Shown piece after piece: positions 1 through 10,612 of a stretch of 64,000 nt of DNA; positions within the stretch are counted from its first letter, which is position 1, and each line of letters starts with the position of its first letter. Made by a program: the position numbers and the translations under genes. This DNA comes from Cycas panzhihuaensis. Lineage: Eukaryota > Cycadophyta. The stretch is taken from positions 104,043,741 to 104,107,740 of the forward strand of contig CM041465.1 in NCBI GenBank assembly GCA_023213395.1, written 5' to 3'. The notes below the pieces were generated by a model. The model worked only from the letters and a program-made list of their open reading frames with translations. It ran no database searches and had not been told where the DNA came from.

Positions 1-860
1 TTCTTCCCTTGATTTAATGCGTTTCGCCCCCATCAGCGTTGGAAGCTATGGGTACCTCGCCATGTTTGATGATGATGGGTCCCATAGTGAAGATGAGGAC
101 ATTCCTCATCCTATTTCCTTCCTCCACGCTAGTGGGGGGCATTCTTCTCGTTCTAGGCCCCCTCCTAAGACCCCTTTTGTTATAGAGCCCAGTCACTTTC
201 ACATGTCACATGTCATTGCACATGTCGATCATCAGGCCCCTAGCTCTTCCATTCCATCACCTTCTGCAGGTGATGATATTGAGAGTTCTCCTCTTGCTTT
301 TTATGAAGGATCTCTCTCTGACTCTCCATCAAAGTCCCTTAGGGATGTTGGTTAGCTTACGAGGCATACCAATCCTATTGCTCCTATACCATCTCGCACC
401 TCATCCACTCGAAGTCAGGTCATCCATGGGGTGGACTACTTTGAGGATGACGAGGCTTTGCTAGAGTACTTGGCTGACTCTGCACCCAATTTACCTCCTA
501 GTCACCATAAGATTGGTTATCAAAAGGTCCTAGCGATTGGGTCCACACTAGCTGACCCAATCCCTTCTTCCGTTTCCTCTCTTCTTGTCGATCTTGTCCC
601 CCTCTATTTTAAGGAGGGAAATGCTATGTGCATGGGGGCAACTCAGGACATAGTCCTTGCCCCAGATAAGATCATCAAGGTAGGGTCAGAATGTACTCCT
701 GACGAAGTAAGGGAATACTCCCTCCTATTCCAGGAATTCTACGATGTGTTTGCATGGGACTATTCCAACATGAAGGGAATCGACCCCTCTATTGTCACTA
801 TAACCTTACGACTTTTCCTGGTGCTCATCCTGTGCATCAGAAGTAGCGTCCCCTCCACCC
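1..860 (+). pseudogene. pol: Tat pol linker between protease and RT (element A)
   Basis: The reading frame starting near 17 (RFAPISVGSYGYL) matches the same linker in I near 58000 (RFAPIGVGSYGYV) and in C near 21377 (FTPIGIGSYGYLA). It is acidic and low in complexity (FDDDGSHSEDED). A frame change near 350-430 leads to a segment (431-800) that reaches the N-terminal side of RT. No catalytic domain is visible. The region separates protease from RT in the polyprotein. It is present in all three family members, including C, which has no RT after it. Precise function is unknown to me. Confidence 0.7.
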
Positions 861-869
861 GAAGCTCTC

Positions 870-1530
870 AGCTACTGTTAAAATGGCGGTTGAAAAGCTT
901 TTGGATATGGGACTCATTTCTTCTATCGGTTACCCTAAGTGGGTATCGAATATCATTCCCGTTGCCAAGAAGAACGGGACCATTCATATTTGTGTCGATT
1001 TCTGCGACATAAATAATGCTTGTCCTAAGGACAACTTTTCTCTTCCCTTCATTGATCAAATAATTGATCGTACGACTGGATTCAAAGTTATGTCCTTAAT
1101 GGATAGTTTCTCTGACTATAACCAAATTCAGATTTCTCTTGAAGACTGCCATAAGATGGCCTTCACTACGCCATGGGGTACCTTTGCCTACAAGGCAATG
1201 CCCTTTGGTCTCAAGAATGTAGGGGCTACTTATCAAAGGACCATGCATTTCATCTTTCATGACCTCATCAATAATACATTGAAGGTCTTCATGGACAATA
1301 TGATAGGCCTTTCGCATACCAGAGCCCATCATCCCTCCAACTTGTGGGCCATCTTCATACGATGCTGCAAATATCATGTCAGTTGGAACCCATTGAAATA
1401 CATGTTTGTCGTCACTTCAGGCAAACTCTTGGGTTTTCTTGTGTCACAACAAGGAATCCAAATCGATTCGGAAAAAGTCAAGGCAATCCTTAACATGCCG
1501 CCGCCTAGAACCCAATGATAAATTAAGTCA
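870..1530 (+). pseudogene. pol: Ty3/gypsy reverse transcriptase (element A)
   Basis: RNA-directed DNA polymerase domain of the retrotransposon. The frame from 883 shows the gypsy RT core: VEKLLDMGLI, PKWVSNIIPVAKKNGTIH, CVDF.DINNACPKDNF.LP, then TPWGTFAYKAMPFGL and FMDNMIGL. The last motif corresponds to the catalytic Y/F-x-D-D box. Here its second Asp is Asn, and the usual MDAFSGYNQI motif reads MDSFSDYNQI, so the enzyme is expected to be dead even apart from the stops. Element I keeps FMDD at 59253-59264. The RT ends with the connection segment (SQQGIQID.EKVKAI), after which two stop codons interrupt at about 1516. Family assignment is firm; inactivity is inferred from the lost Asp. Confidence 0.9.
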
Positions 1531-2110
1531 TTTCTAGGTAGTCTTGGTTTCTTGAGGCATTTTTTGGCAAGTTTTGCCATAAATGCCAAGCCTCTTACAA
1601 ACCTATTAAAGAAAGGAGCCCTTTTTATCTGGTTAGACAAGACCCAAAAGGTCTTCATAGGACTCAAGGAAGCTCTCGTTTCTGCCCTTACACTGGTGCC
1701 TCCTCGCTTTTATAGGCCTTTCATTCTATACACCTTGGCAACTAATGAATCCCTGGGTGCAATGCTTGCACAGGAGGATGATTCGGGAACCGAGAGGGCT
1801 ATTTATTTTATCAGCTGCACTCTCGTTATCGCTGAATTAAACTATCCTCCTGCCAAGAAGGAATGCCTCTCCTTACCCATGCAACCAAGAAGTATAGGCA
1901 TTACTTCCTTGGTAATACAATCAAGGTGATCGTTCAATCCGATCCCTTGCATTACTTACTTACTCGTTCAGACTTGACGGGTAGGACAGGTCGTTGGACC
2001 ATCCTGCTTCAAGAGTTTGACTTACAAGTCATTAATAGGAAGTCAAAGAAGGGAATGATAGTAGCAGAACAATTAGCTGATGCTGCCATCCCCAACATGA
2101 GCAGCATTCC
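1531..2110 (+). pseudogene. pol: Ty3-type RNase H (element A)
   Basis: Degrades the RNA strand during reverse transcription. Two overlapping frames (1552-1929 and from 1863) carry the RT-attached RNase H: FLRHFLASFAINAKPLTNLL, then RPFILYTLATNESLGAMLAQ, AIYFISCTL, AELNYPPAKKEC, followed after a frameshift by VIVQSDPLHYLL and GRTGRWTILLQEFD. The first catalytic Asp, usually in a TDAS-like motif, is replaced (TLATNES). The domain ends at LADAAIPN. In typical Tat elements a second RNase H follows here before integrase; in A it does not. The next recognisable sequence leads directly into the integrase zinc domain. Assignment is secure, and the frameshift near 1863-1920 is visible. Confidence 0.85.
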
Positions 2111-2149
2111 TATTAACGACTCTTTCCCGGATGAGTCTATTTTGACCGT

Positions 2150-3431
2150 CCATGGCACTTCTCTTCACCTGCTCGCTGATAGCAAGTGGTATGGCGACAT
2201 TGTGCGATATTTGACTCAGCAAGAATATCGCCCTGAAGCTAGTAATAAGGTTAGGTCGCGCATCTACGCCACCGCTAGGCAACACTTCCTCGTGGATGAA
2301 GTGTTGTACAAGAGATCCTTCGACGGGATCCTACTTCACTACGTCGCTCATGATGAAGCAGACCAAATACTCCACGAATGCCATCATGGCATTTGTGAGG
2401 GCCATTTTTGGGGCCAATCCATGGCCCAAAGGATCCTCCACATGGGTTATTACTGGCCATCCTTGTTCAAGGATGCCCACACCTATGCCCTTAGATGTCG
2501 GTGATGCCAAGAGCACACCAATATTTCCCACATGCCTTCTGAGGCTTTGCATCCTATTGTATCCCTGTGGCCATTTTCCTAATGGGGTTTAGACCTCATT
2601 AGTGCTATATCATTGCCATCTTCTGCATAACATAAATATATCTCAACCGCTACTGAATACTTCACTAAATGGGTAGAGGCAATTCCCCTATCCACTATGC
2701 CTGGCAAGACGATAGCCACCTTCGTCTACCAGTATATTATTTGCTATTTTAGGATTCCAGATATCCTAATTATGGATAATGGAACTTCCTTCTGTAATAA
2801 GGAGATGGACGAGCTGTGCGAGAAATTTAAAATCTCGCATAAGACGTCGTCCCCTTATTACCCCTAGGCAAACGGGCAAGTTGAGTCTTTTAACAAAATG
2901 CTCGTCAACATTCTAAAGAAGACCGTTGCCCAATCTCAAAGAGATTAGCACATCCAACTCCCTTCCGCCCTATGGGCTTATCACACTTCCATCTGTATGG
3001 CTACTGGAATGACTCCATTCTCGTTAGTCTACAGAACCAAAGCGGTACTCCCACTAGAAGTGGAGATCCCCTCTCTACGGGTTTCCCTTCGAGGCCTCAT
3101 TGATGAGGAGTCTATCTGCCATGCTCACCTCCTGGACCTTGAAGCCCTAGATGAGAGGCGCTTAAGGGCTTATCAAGCGAATCTCACTTCGAAAGCCCAC
3201 CTACAAAGGACTCACGACAAACATCTCCGTGCCCATCCTTTGTGCCCTAGGGATCATGTCCTCAAGTTGGAATACCTTTACTACTGCTTGGCCAAATTTG
3301 GGCCCAAATGGGTAGGCCCCTTTGTCATTCTCGAAAGCCTCGATAACAACACCTACAGGATCACCACCTTGGAAGGCTTAGAATTTGAGAAAGCAGTCAA
3401 TGGGAAGTTCCTCAAGAAATTCTACGCATGA
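2150..3431 (+). pseudogene. pol: Ty3/gypsy integrase (element A)
   Basis: Inserts the cDNA copy into the genome. The N-terminal zinc region shows HECHHGICEGHFW, then RCR.CQEH with a TGA inside the Cys pair. The catalytic core keeps its three acidic residues: WGLDLIS, IPDILIMDNGTSFCN and NGQVESFNKML. The C-terminal part from 2997 (TGMTPFSLVYRTKAVLPLE) leads to a chromo/GPY-like end with RDHVLKLEY, FGPKWVGPFVI and FLKKFYA before the TGA at 3429-3431. Several in-frame stops (for example near 2588, 2866 and 2946) break it. The same stop position in I (61340-61342) supports this as the natural end of pol. Confidence 0.88.
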
Positions 3432-4044
3432 TCTTTCAGTTATCTCTTTTCCATGCTCCGAAATAAGCCTAAACTACCATCTCAAATTGTTCCCATTTCT
3501 CCTAACCACGGGCAGAATGGCATTTTAAGATGGATTCTCACTTTTTCTTCCAGGTCCTCTGATGGAACCCGTGTTCCCGTATCCTCTCGGGAACCTTTAT
3601 CCTCCTATTTGGGCATCCCCCGGCTAGGACAACGCCTTGGAGTATCATCACTCCCCTCTCGTGCCTGTTGCTTCCTTCGCATATTCCGCTATGCTCCTCC
3701 ATGGACATGCATGTCACTCTATTTCTAACCTCATACCTCTCTATCACCTCTACTTATGGTGAGTGTGTGTGCTCCTATTAGACATATAGCCATACATGGA
3801 AAGAAGTATATGCATATTACAACAAAATAATTACAACAAAATATTCGCAACATTTACAAAACCAGAAACAAATCATACATGTTGTCTACCACATGATATA
3901 CACATCATTTCATGTCAAAATGGGGTTCCAATTACCCTGTATATATATCCATCAAAAAATAATGTGTTACATCATACATATGGGAAGTTGGTATCCTTGT
4001 AGGGGGGTACAATCATATAAGCCTATATATGACCCCCTGGAGGC
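3432..4044. other. Spacer between integrase and antisense gene (element A)
   Basis: No coding potential that I can support. About 3760-4044 is conserved as non-coding sequence in C (about 22440-22740) and I (about 61680-61985), including a short purine block near 3917-3932 (CAAAATGGGGTTCC in A, CAAAAGTGGGGTTCC in I). The region lies 3' of both the sense pol and the antisense gene, so it may hold poly(A) signals for one or both transcripts. That role is inferred. Confidence 0.5.
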
Positions 4045-6473
4045 CTATGCTTTACTGTCAAAATTAAATGTACATCTCCTATGCTGCTGTTGTCCTGCTC
4101 TTAGGGTGCCATCCCCTAGTCTGTGTGATCCCTCTCCTGGGGACCACATCCCTCTGAGACTCCTCCTGGGCCTCCGCGAGCTACCTGCCTCGCTCCCCTC
4201 ATCCCGTGGTCGTCTCAGGATCGTAGCTGCTGTGTGGGTATAAGTCTTGTTCTTGCTCGACCTCGATGCCATTTGGGCCACCAACTGATCGTATCAGGCC
4301 TGGATACGATCCCTCTCCCCTCAGAGACCCTCCTCTGTCACTTTGAGGTGTTCCTTGAGTACCGCTATTTGGACCCTGCTATCTGCATCTACTCCTACTC
4401 CGCTCTGAGCCTCTAGGGCCTGGACCCATCTACGTAGCTCATCTTGCTCACCCCTGGCTGCGTCAAGCTCTCGCTACAGCTGTCCCCTGAATGCCATGTG
4501 TTCTTGGGACTCTGTAGCCCAGATGTCTCTCGCCCTTGCCAGTGGGGCGAATACCTCCATGTGGGCACCTGCTGACCTAGGCGCATTCTTAGCCTGTATG
4601 GGTGGTTTCCCCTCTACGTAGAGCTGAGGGAACATCTCCCTCACCATAGCCTCGACGAGCCTCCTAATCTCTGCAGCACCTGCCAATGCAACATACCGTG
4701 TGTCAGTGAATATCCCACTGCATACCATAATAAAATGAAATCCAGTACCTGTTTAGATGTCAAACAATTAAGGAAATGGTTAGGTCTCGCCTGCCATGGC
4801 CATCGGCTCCTCTGTTCAAACTCAGGTACCTCCTCTGCCTCAGCCTCACTCCTCGTAGGGACCAACTCAACTCTTACCTCTCTGGATCTCCTCATGATCT
4901 GTAGCCTGCGGGCCCTAGTCACTGGCCCCCTGCTCTCCTCATCGACCCCTGATGAGCCTACCCCTCCTTCGGTAGTCACGAATGGTCTCGCTGCTCCTCC
5001 TACTGATCCTAATGGACCTGCCCCTCCTGCAGGTTGTGATGGGCTGGCCCCATCTCCCCCATCATCGTCGTCATCGTCATCGTCATCATCGTCTATGGGC
5101 GCTCTTGCTCTGCCTACCTCATCGTCACTCTCCTACCTCACTGCCCTGTATGGCTTTGCTACATAGTCCGTCAGGATAAGGAGGTCTAGCAATGTCGCCT
5201 CTACCAACCGACGAACATGGGCCTGGTCCTCTATCCCTCAGAGTCATGTCTGCCACCTGTGAACCATCGAGGCCCACTCCGCTATGGGGTATAGTCCCCC
5301 TGTTGGTGCCACTGCCGCAAAATGGTCAAAAAACTAGCACTGAAGTAGCATGCTGTACGACAGTCCTCCTCTGCTGGAACTTTGGATGGTGTCTAGCTAT
5401 GCGACGAGGTTCGCCATGACCAGGGTGGCCCAATCCATCCTCTCGCCGACCTCATAGCAGCGCACTACATCTATCTAGCCTCTGAGTATCTCCCTGTAGT
5501 TCTGTTTTTGGGAGATCTGGAATAGAATGCATAGCACGATCAACTTCCTCACCTAAGGAATCTTAAACATAAGCATAGTCTGGAGGGCAACTCTCCTCCG
5601 CTCCCACCTGTCAGTCCCTGTGAAAAACTAGGCTACCTCTCTGTGTGCTGCCTCAGTGCTAGGTAGCGCTCCTAACCTCATCGGCCTCCCAGTCGTTGGA
5701 ACTCCCAGAATCCGCCGGATATCTCCTGAGGTGATCATCATGTCACCTATCTGGGGCAAGTGAAGTACGTGTCTCTGTTGGTCCCAGTGTGACATAATGT
5801 CAACCAGAAGCCTCTGGTCTGACGCGAACTGAGGTGTCTTAAGGGCCTTATATAGGCCACACCTCTGCAGAGTCGCCTTATCCTCTTGGGACGCCATCTC
5901 CATGTAGCTCAGTATAGGCATACCGATATTTTCACAGTTATCCACCATGATAACTGCGTGGAATCACCAAAAATTAGTCAAGGTCAGCCTCCTAGTAGTC
6001 ATCTATGCTCCTAACTATCTCTCTGCTTTTCCTGCCTAAAATTTGGGGGCCAGTTGGCCCCTCTTTTATTTTTTCTGGTTTTCTGCCTGCGTACCACGCT
6101 AAACTTAGTGGTACCACTAAGTTTAGGGCGGGTCTCGTGGCGTTCGTCATCCTATAGTGATCCTGCATCCAAGATTGTGGCACCACGATCTTGGCCGGGG
6201 TATGAATGGCAACCCCCTAAAAAGGGGGGGTTCTGTTTAGAAAATCATAAAATTTCTTGTTATAGACCCCCGTGGGGCCCACCGGGACCAGGGCTCCCTA
6301 ATGCCCAGGTCCCTACCTCTTTCTGGGTCTAATTCAGACTCTAAGAGGCATCCAATTGCCCATAAGGGGCATAAAAAATGCATCAAAATTGACAAAAAGT
6401 AATAAATTTTAAACTTGGAAATGGGGAGGGTTTTATGAGATCTACTCACTAGGTCTAGCCTGACCATCGCCAT
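4045..6473 (-). pseudogene. Antisense, apparently spliced extra gene of Tat element A (aORF)
   Basis: Predicted exon 1 runs 6473 to 6450 (MAMVRLDL), followed by GTGAGT at 6449-6444. The acceptor CGCAG ends at 5954 and exon 2 runs 5953 to the TAG at 4045-4047. C has the same layout with an in-frame join; A seems to have lost one base at the junction. The exon 2 start (VDNCENIGMPILSYMEM, then LQRCGL) is conserved in C (VVDNYKNMGAPML). Motifs such as HLPQIGDMMITSGDIRRILG resemble the plant mobile domain, by my reading only. An Asp run (5060-5095 on +) and a Leu/Glu-rich C-terminal coiled-coil-like stretch (about 4260-4480) follow. Internal stops and frameshifts break it. Antisense genes are known in the Tat lineage; splicing and function here are inferred. 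Confidence 0.7.
5954..6449 (-). other. Predicted intron of the antisense gene (A)
   Basis: 496 nt. Donor GTGAGTAGATCT and acceptor CCACGCAG on the minus strand. C has GTAAGCAGATCT and TTTGTAG with 488 nt between them. The sequence between differs strongly while donor and acceptor contexts match, as expected of an intron. Confidence 0.6.
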
Positions 6474-7166
6474 CTTATTTCCCTGGTCGTACTGGCTCTA
6501 GCTGTTCTTAGATCTAATAGTCAGATCATCTCTCGCATGCCTCTGAAGTTGGGTAGCGCTCTGCATCATAAGGAAATAGCTTTGGTTTCGCACGAGAGCT
6601 GGTGAAAATAAATCCGGTTTTCATTCGATTTCCTTATATAGGCGGGGCCTCGATGGGCACTTCCTCTGTTTTTGACCTTGTGACAACTGTTGGGACCATC
6701 TCGTTTCCCTGATCGCCTTTGCCTTCTAGCCTCATCGCCCATTATGCTCTATGGATGACCTTTTTGCCTTCTCTTATAAAGGCATTTATGGTGCCCCATT
6801 ATTGCACTTTTCTCCAGGGCTCTTTTGCATCATTTTACACATTGCTCCCATGCGTGCCCAAGTTTATACTCATTTGGCTCATTTTGCTACCCTAGACTTG
6901 TTTCTGCAGCCCTTTTTCATGCCTAGGGTCCCCAAAGGAAATGCTCCCTCGTCTGGGGGCATGTTTTGCTTCCCAAAGCAACCTTTGGTGTTCTAGGGCG
7001 CCCTTTCTCCGCTCGCTCTCGAACGGTGGTCGGTCTACTTGCTTTTGTCCTTGGGTAACCTCATTGCTAGGTCCTCCTACCCTTCGTGGCCCCTTTTTGC
7101 CTACCATTTGAGTTGTTCTTTTCATTTTTTCACCATCTACTTGCTGCCAAGATTTAGTGTTCAGAC
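6474..7166. promoter_or_regulatory. Putative divergent promoter between aORF and sense RNase H (A)
   Basis: A TATATAAGG box on the minus strand (6632-6640) lies about 160 nt upstream of the predicted aORF start. A TTATAAAGG box on the + strand (about 6773-6781) lies about 390 nt upstream of the ATG at 7167. Element C has matching boxes at 25085-25094 (minus, CTATATAATC) and about 25308-25320 (CTATAAGTGTTTATAG). No other gene is visible in the interval. Promoter function is inferred from position and motif only. Confidence 0.45.
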
Positions 7167-7585
7167 ATGTCTCTTTACATTTTTACCGATGGTGGAAGCC
7201 ATGAACCACGGGCCTTCACGTTGTATGGATTCTTCGCAGCCCCTCCGGACACGACTACCTGCGTTTTGGAGTCTTCCTTCCCAAGGCAACCAATAACGAA
7301 GCCAAGTACATGGCCATTATTGAAGCCCTTACCGATGCTCTCTATTTCCATCACGGACGCATCGTGTTGCTTTGCGATTCTTAGGTTGTGGTGTACCATC
7401 TCACCCAGGTTTACCAGGTGTGATGCCCTCACTTGAGAACCCTTGCTTCTGCTGCTAGGTCTCTCTTAGCTCATTTCTCATTAGTGGATATCCAGCACAT
7501 CCCTAGGGATCTCAACGCTGAGGTAGATAGCCTCGTCTGCCTCATCCTTGAGTGTCGTCTCTCTCTTCTTAGCGATCACCTTTGA
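7167..7585 (+). pseudogene. Second (archaeal/plant-type) RNase H next to the 3' LTR (A)
   Basis: The ATG at 7167 opens MSLYIFTDGGSHEPRAF. A frameshift near 7285 leads to ATNNEAKYMAIIEALTDA, then IVLLCDS, a TAG, VVVYHLTQVYQV, a TGA, and IQHIPRDLNAEVDSLV, with a TGA at 7583-7585. This is the type of RNase H acquired by Tat elements: TDGGS, NNEA.Y, CDS..VV and NA.VD supply the four acidic residues, all still present. Its position is odd. In usual Tat order it sits between the first RNase H and integrase; here it stands downstream of the antisense gene, has its own ATG, and immediately precedes the LTR. C carries a homologue (21840-22271) in a different position. Confidence 0.8.
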
Positions 7586-7683
7586 GACTCGCCTGGCCAG
7601 CCCGTGCCAGAGTCTTTGATTGCTTTTTCACTTAATGTGCTTGTTCAGTTTGCTGAATGCCCTCCTATCACCCATTGCACTTC

Positions 7684-7695
7684 AGAAATGGGGGG
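7684..7695 (+). promoter_or_regulatory. Probable polypurine tract of element A
   Basis: AGAAATGGGGGG about 100 nt after the RNase H stop. Plus-strand primer site candidate. The exact LTR start behind it is uncertain because the following bases are CATCT rather than TG. Confidence 0.5.
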
Positions 7696-7844
7696 CATCT
7701 CCTTCATCTGCTCTATTCGCTTGTAGGTCGATGCTTAAACGATGCGTAGGCAGCCCCTACGTTACCATCGTCTTCGTCTCCCTTGTCCACGCATTCTGCC
7801 ACAACACTCACTGACACCCTTGGTCCATATGTTGTTCATTATTA

Positions 7845-7907
<63 letters not shown>

Positions 7908-10531
7908 GCATGTGTTACTCATGTCTTTGGTTGCCAGCATTCACCATCACGTCACGCTTCCGAGTAGTGAGGCTCACGCCAAGGCGATGTTTCCGCCCAT
8001 CGGGAATGGACTTGAGACACATCAACCCAGGTATGTTCAGGTATACATTCTCACTTTTTACTGCCCATGCTTGATTAAGATTATTTAGCATAGACTGCTT
8101 GACATATGCCTGCCTACATGCATTGCTTCTCTACCTGATCATATTGCATATGCTTATGACATACCATCAGCCTATGACGACTCACAATGGGGGCATTCCT
8201 TAGTGAATGCTACATCCCATATGGCGTATAGCCACCCGCATCATCTCCACAACCTCTCAGGATGTTTCAGTCAGTCATGTTTACTTATTTTATGACATTT
8301 TGCTCATGTTATAGTCTCTTCCAAGTCTGGTTAATCCCTTGGTTGAGACTCGCTTTACTATTTTGGCTACTTGCCCATCATTTGAGTATTCCCTTAGCTG
8401 TTGCAGGCTCAATTTGCTCTCAATAATGATTCTAAAACCTTTATTTCTACTGATTTTATCTTTTTTTGGTTGCCAGTTTAGTACCGCTACAAACTCAGCG
8501 GTACCGCGGTCTTTGCCACAGTACCACCGGGTTTGCCATGGTACGACTATTTAAATTTTAAAAAAGAAAACCATGCAACAATTTTCACTTTTTTCGTGGA
8601 ACTGCCGCATGGCGCCTATCGATTCGAGTTGCCCTGACATCTCCAACGTTCACTAATAGTGAATAAGGGATAAAGGGAAATTTTCTTTCTCATTTTGAGA
8701 TCTTTTGCCCATTTTTCTAACTTTCTACTAAAATTACATAGAGAGACATACACTACATGCACAGAAACCTGCCACTAGGAGAAGACACTGCTACAAGCTA
8801 GATTTTTAGGGACCATTGGTACCCCCAAAGCTCTTAACAACAGGCCTCACATCTTCTTATAAGTGACCAAGGTTTCAAGAAAGATTTCTACCAAAAGCTC
8901 CTCAAAAGGACCAACTACCAAGGTTCCACGCTTACAAAGATATTTCCACACTTCACTCTTGCAAAACCCTGCCACTAATTATTCTCTATATACGGGTTAT
9001 TCCTGCTATTTCCTAATAGCAAACTTGTGTTTGGTTCTTCCCCTAATAAGGTACTCTTTACTCTTACTTGCAATTTATGTTATTCTTGTTTCTTTTATGT
9101 TTTGATAAATAAAATTCTAGTTTGTGTAGCTTTATGTTGTTGCACTTGATTAGCACCATTTCCTTTTTCTTTGGAGACATCACTGTTTTTCCTAAATCAC
9201 CCCTCTCAACCCATTCCTAGTAGGCTATTGTAAAAGGGCAACATAAAGAGGATTTGAGGGAGGTAGGTGGGGTTTTGTCCCCCTTGCTATCCTTCTCCCC
9301 AAGGGTTCCGTCCCTTGTTCTCTTTCCCTTTACTGCCAGAGCCATCTTAAGAATCGGCTTAAGAGAACTTAGGGAATTCAGTTTTGGAGCTAAAACCAGT
9401 GTTGGCAACCCGTTGCCATGCCGGTTCTAGAAATCCCATCTGTTGGTGTTGAGCCCTACCTAAACCCCAAACCTTTCCATTGCTCCCTTCTTTGTTATTG
9501 TTTGTTGCCCCACGACCCTATTGTCAGCCCATTTCTCCTTTCTGAGTTCCGTGGAGATCCTTTGTGGGTGAGTTAGCCATTCCGAGGCTATACTGTTTTC
9601 CTTTTTTGGGTGTGCTTATGGTGTACGGTGGCGGGAGTTTTTTATCACATGTTGTCATTTTACTTTGCTACATATTGATGCTTAGTGTGATTTATATAGT
9701 TCTATTTGATTTTAGTACGTATCTTCGGTGTATTTTGTGGACCCTCTTCCGAGAGGGAGGTACTCTCCTAACTTGCTTATAGGATCTCGCATTAGTGGAG
9801 CTGCGCATGGAATGAAACCCATTGCATGTTAGTTCTATGTTTAGTGCATTCCTTATTATTTTACGCTTTTGCTTCTTTTTTGCTTTTTTTGCTTTGCATG
9901 TTTAAGGGGAGGTAAGTTAGCCCCTCTTCGGTTGCTTACAGCAACTATCGACGACTGGCATTGCATGCACGTCGAGTAGAGTAGAAAGGAGCAGGAACTA
10001 AAGGGATGAGCAGCACTCCACTCGAGCACCAGATCCAGATACTCTTCTTATTCCCTGCATATCTCTTATACACCATTGTCTTTTATATATATACTTGTAT
10101 AGTTAGGAACGTGTAAAGAATTTAAAAAAAGGGGGAAAAGGAATGTGTGTTTATTTTGCACTGTTTCCTACATCAGTTAGCTTAGCATAGTTAGATTATT
10201 TATATTGTGTCTGAGCAACCCTTGTTGTACCTCCCTTTTTGCCTATGCCCATGCATTAGTTTGCTTGCCTTTTCATTTCATTGCCTTCTCATTACCTTGA
10301 GAAGATGCAACACACCAGGCGCTTTCTTCTCTTCCTAGCCATCCGAGGGGTAGGAAGGCCTCGCTTTGTATGGCTACCTGGGAGCAACCAGGCACCTCTG
10401 CAGTCCCAAATCCATGCTCCGGCACATGGACGCCTTGCAAGATGAAGTCCTTGCTGCCTAGTTTAATTAGTTTTACACATTTCATGCCCTTTTGCTAGAC
10501 GTAGGGACACCACCCTGTAGCAAGCATTTTA
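7696..10531 (+). repeat. 3' LTR of Tat-like element A
   Basis: From about 7990 to 10531 this is collinear with the truncated 5' LTR of I (52136-54638). Shared landmarks are GGAATGGACT.GAGAC (8006), AGCCTATGACGACTCACAATGGG (8170), the stretch CCCCAAGGGTTCCGTCCCTTG (9297), GTGGGTGAGTTAGCCAT (9565) and GCTAGACGTAGG (10496). It ends at GCATTTTA, corresponding to GCGTTTCA in I just before the primer site, so the canonical CA end became TA. Length of about 2.8 kb suits the Tat lineage. It contains an (AT)n tract at 7849-7904. The left edge is approximate. Confidence 0.75.
7849..7904. repeat. (AT)n microsatellite inside LTR A
   Basis: Uninterrupted TA dinucleotides. The homologous LTR in I begins abruptly just after a much longer AT tract (51830-52134). 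Confidence 0.95.
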
Positions 10532-10612
10532 GTTGGTAGTGCAGTTTCTCCCACAAACCTTCCTTAGGGATTCCAACAGGGAGGGGAACCTCCCTTGGCT
10601 AGCAAGGTGCAG
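10532..10612. other. Junction spacer between LTR A and copia B
   Basis: About 80 nt that match neither the B LTR nor, convincingly, a Tat primer-site region. It is likely target or leader remnant left after a deletion. Confidence 0.4.

Larger units (their letters stand above)
1..10531 (+). mobile_element. Ty3/gypsy Tat-like retrotransposon A (5' part outside window)
   Basis: Order on the + strand: PR-RT linker, RT, RNase H, integrase (to 3431), antisense gene on the minus strand (4045-6473), second RNase H in sense orientation (7167-7585), polypurine tract near 7684-7695 and a long 3' LTR to about 10531. It is collinear with element I (57980 onward) and, outside the RT-integrase block, with C. 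An antisense extra ORF between integrase and 3' LTR is known from Tat-lineage elements such as Grande. Gag and protease lie left of position 1. Stops and frameshifts make the copy inactive. The Tat assignment is inferred from domain order, primer-site type in its relatives C and I, and LTR length. Confidence 0.85.

Noticed and set aside
4735-5179. Plus-strand open frames with Ser/Pro-rich translation
   Set aside because: Shadow of the antisense gene; the Ser run is the complement of its Asp run. Conservation with C is on the minus strand.
8180-8200. Purine stretch CACAATGGGGGCATTCC as polypurine tract of element A
   Set aside because: The same site in I (52330) lies within sequence collinear with the LTR, and a better candidate directly follows the RNase H at 7684-7695. 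The alternative LTR start near 8190 cannot be fully excluded.
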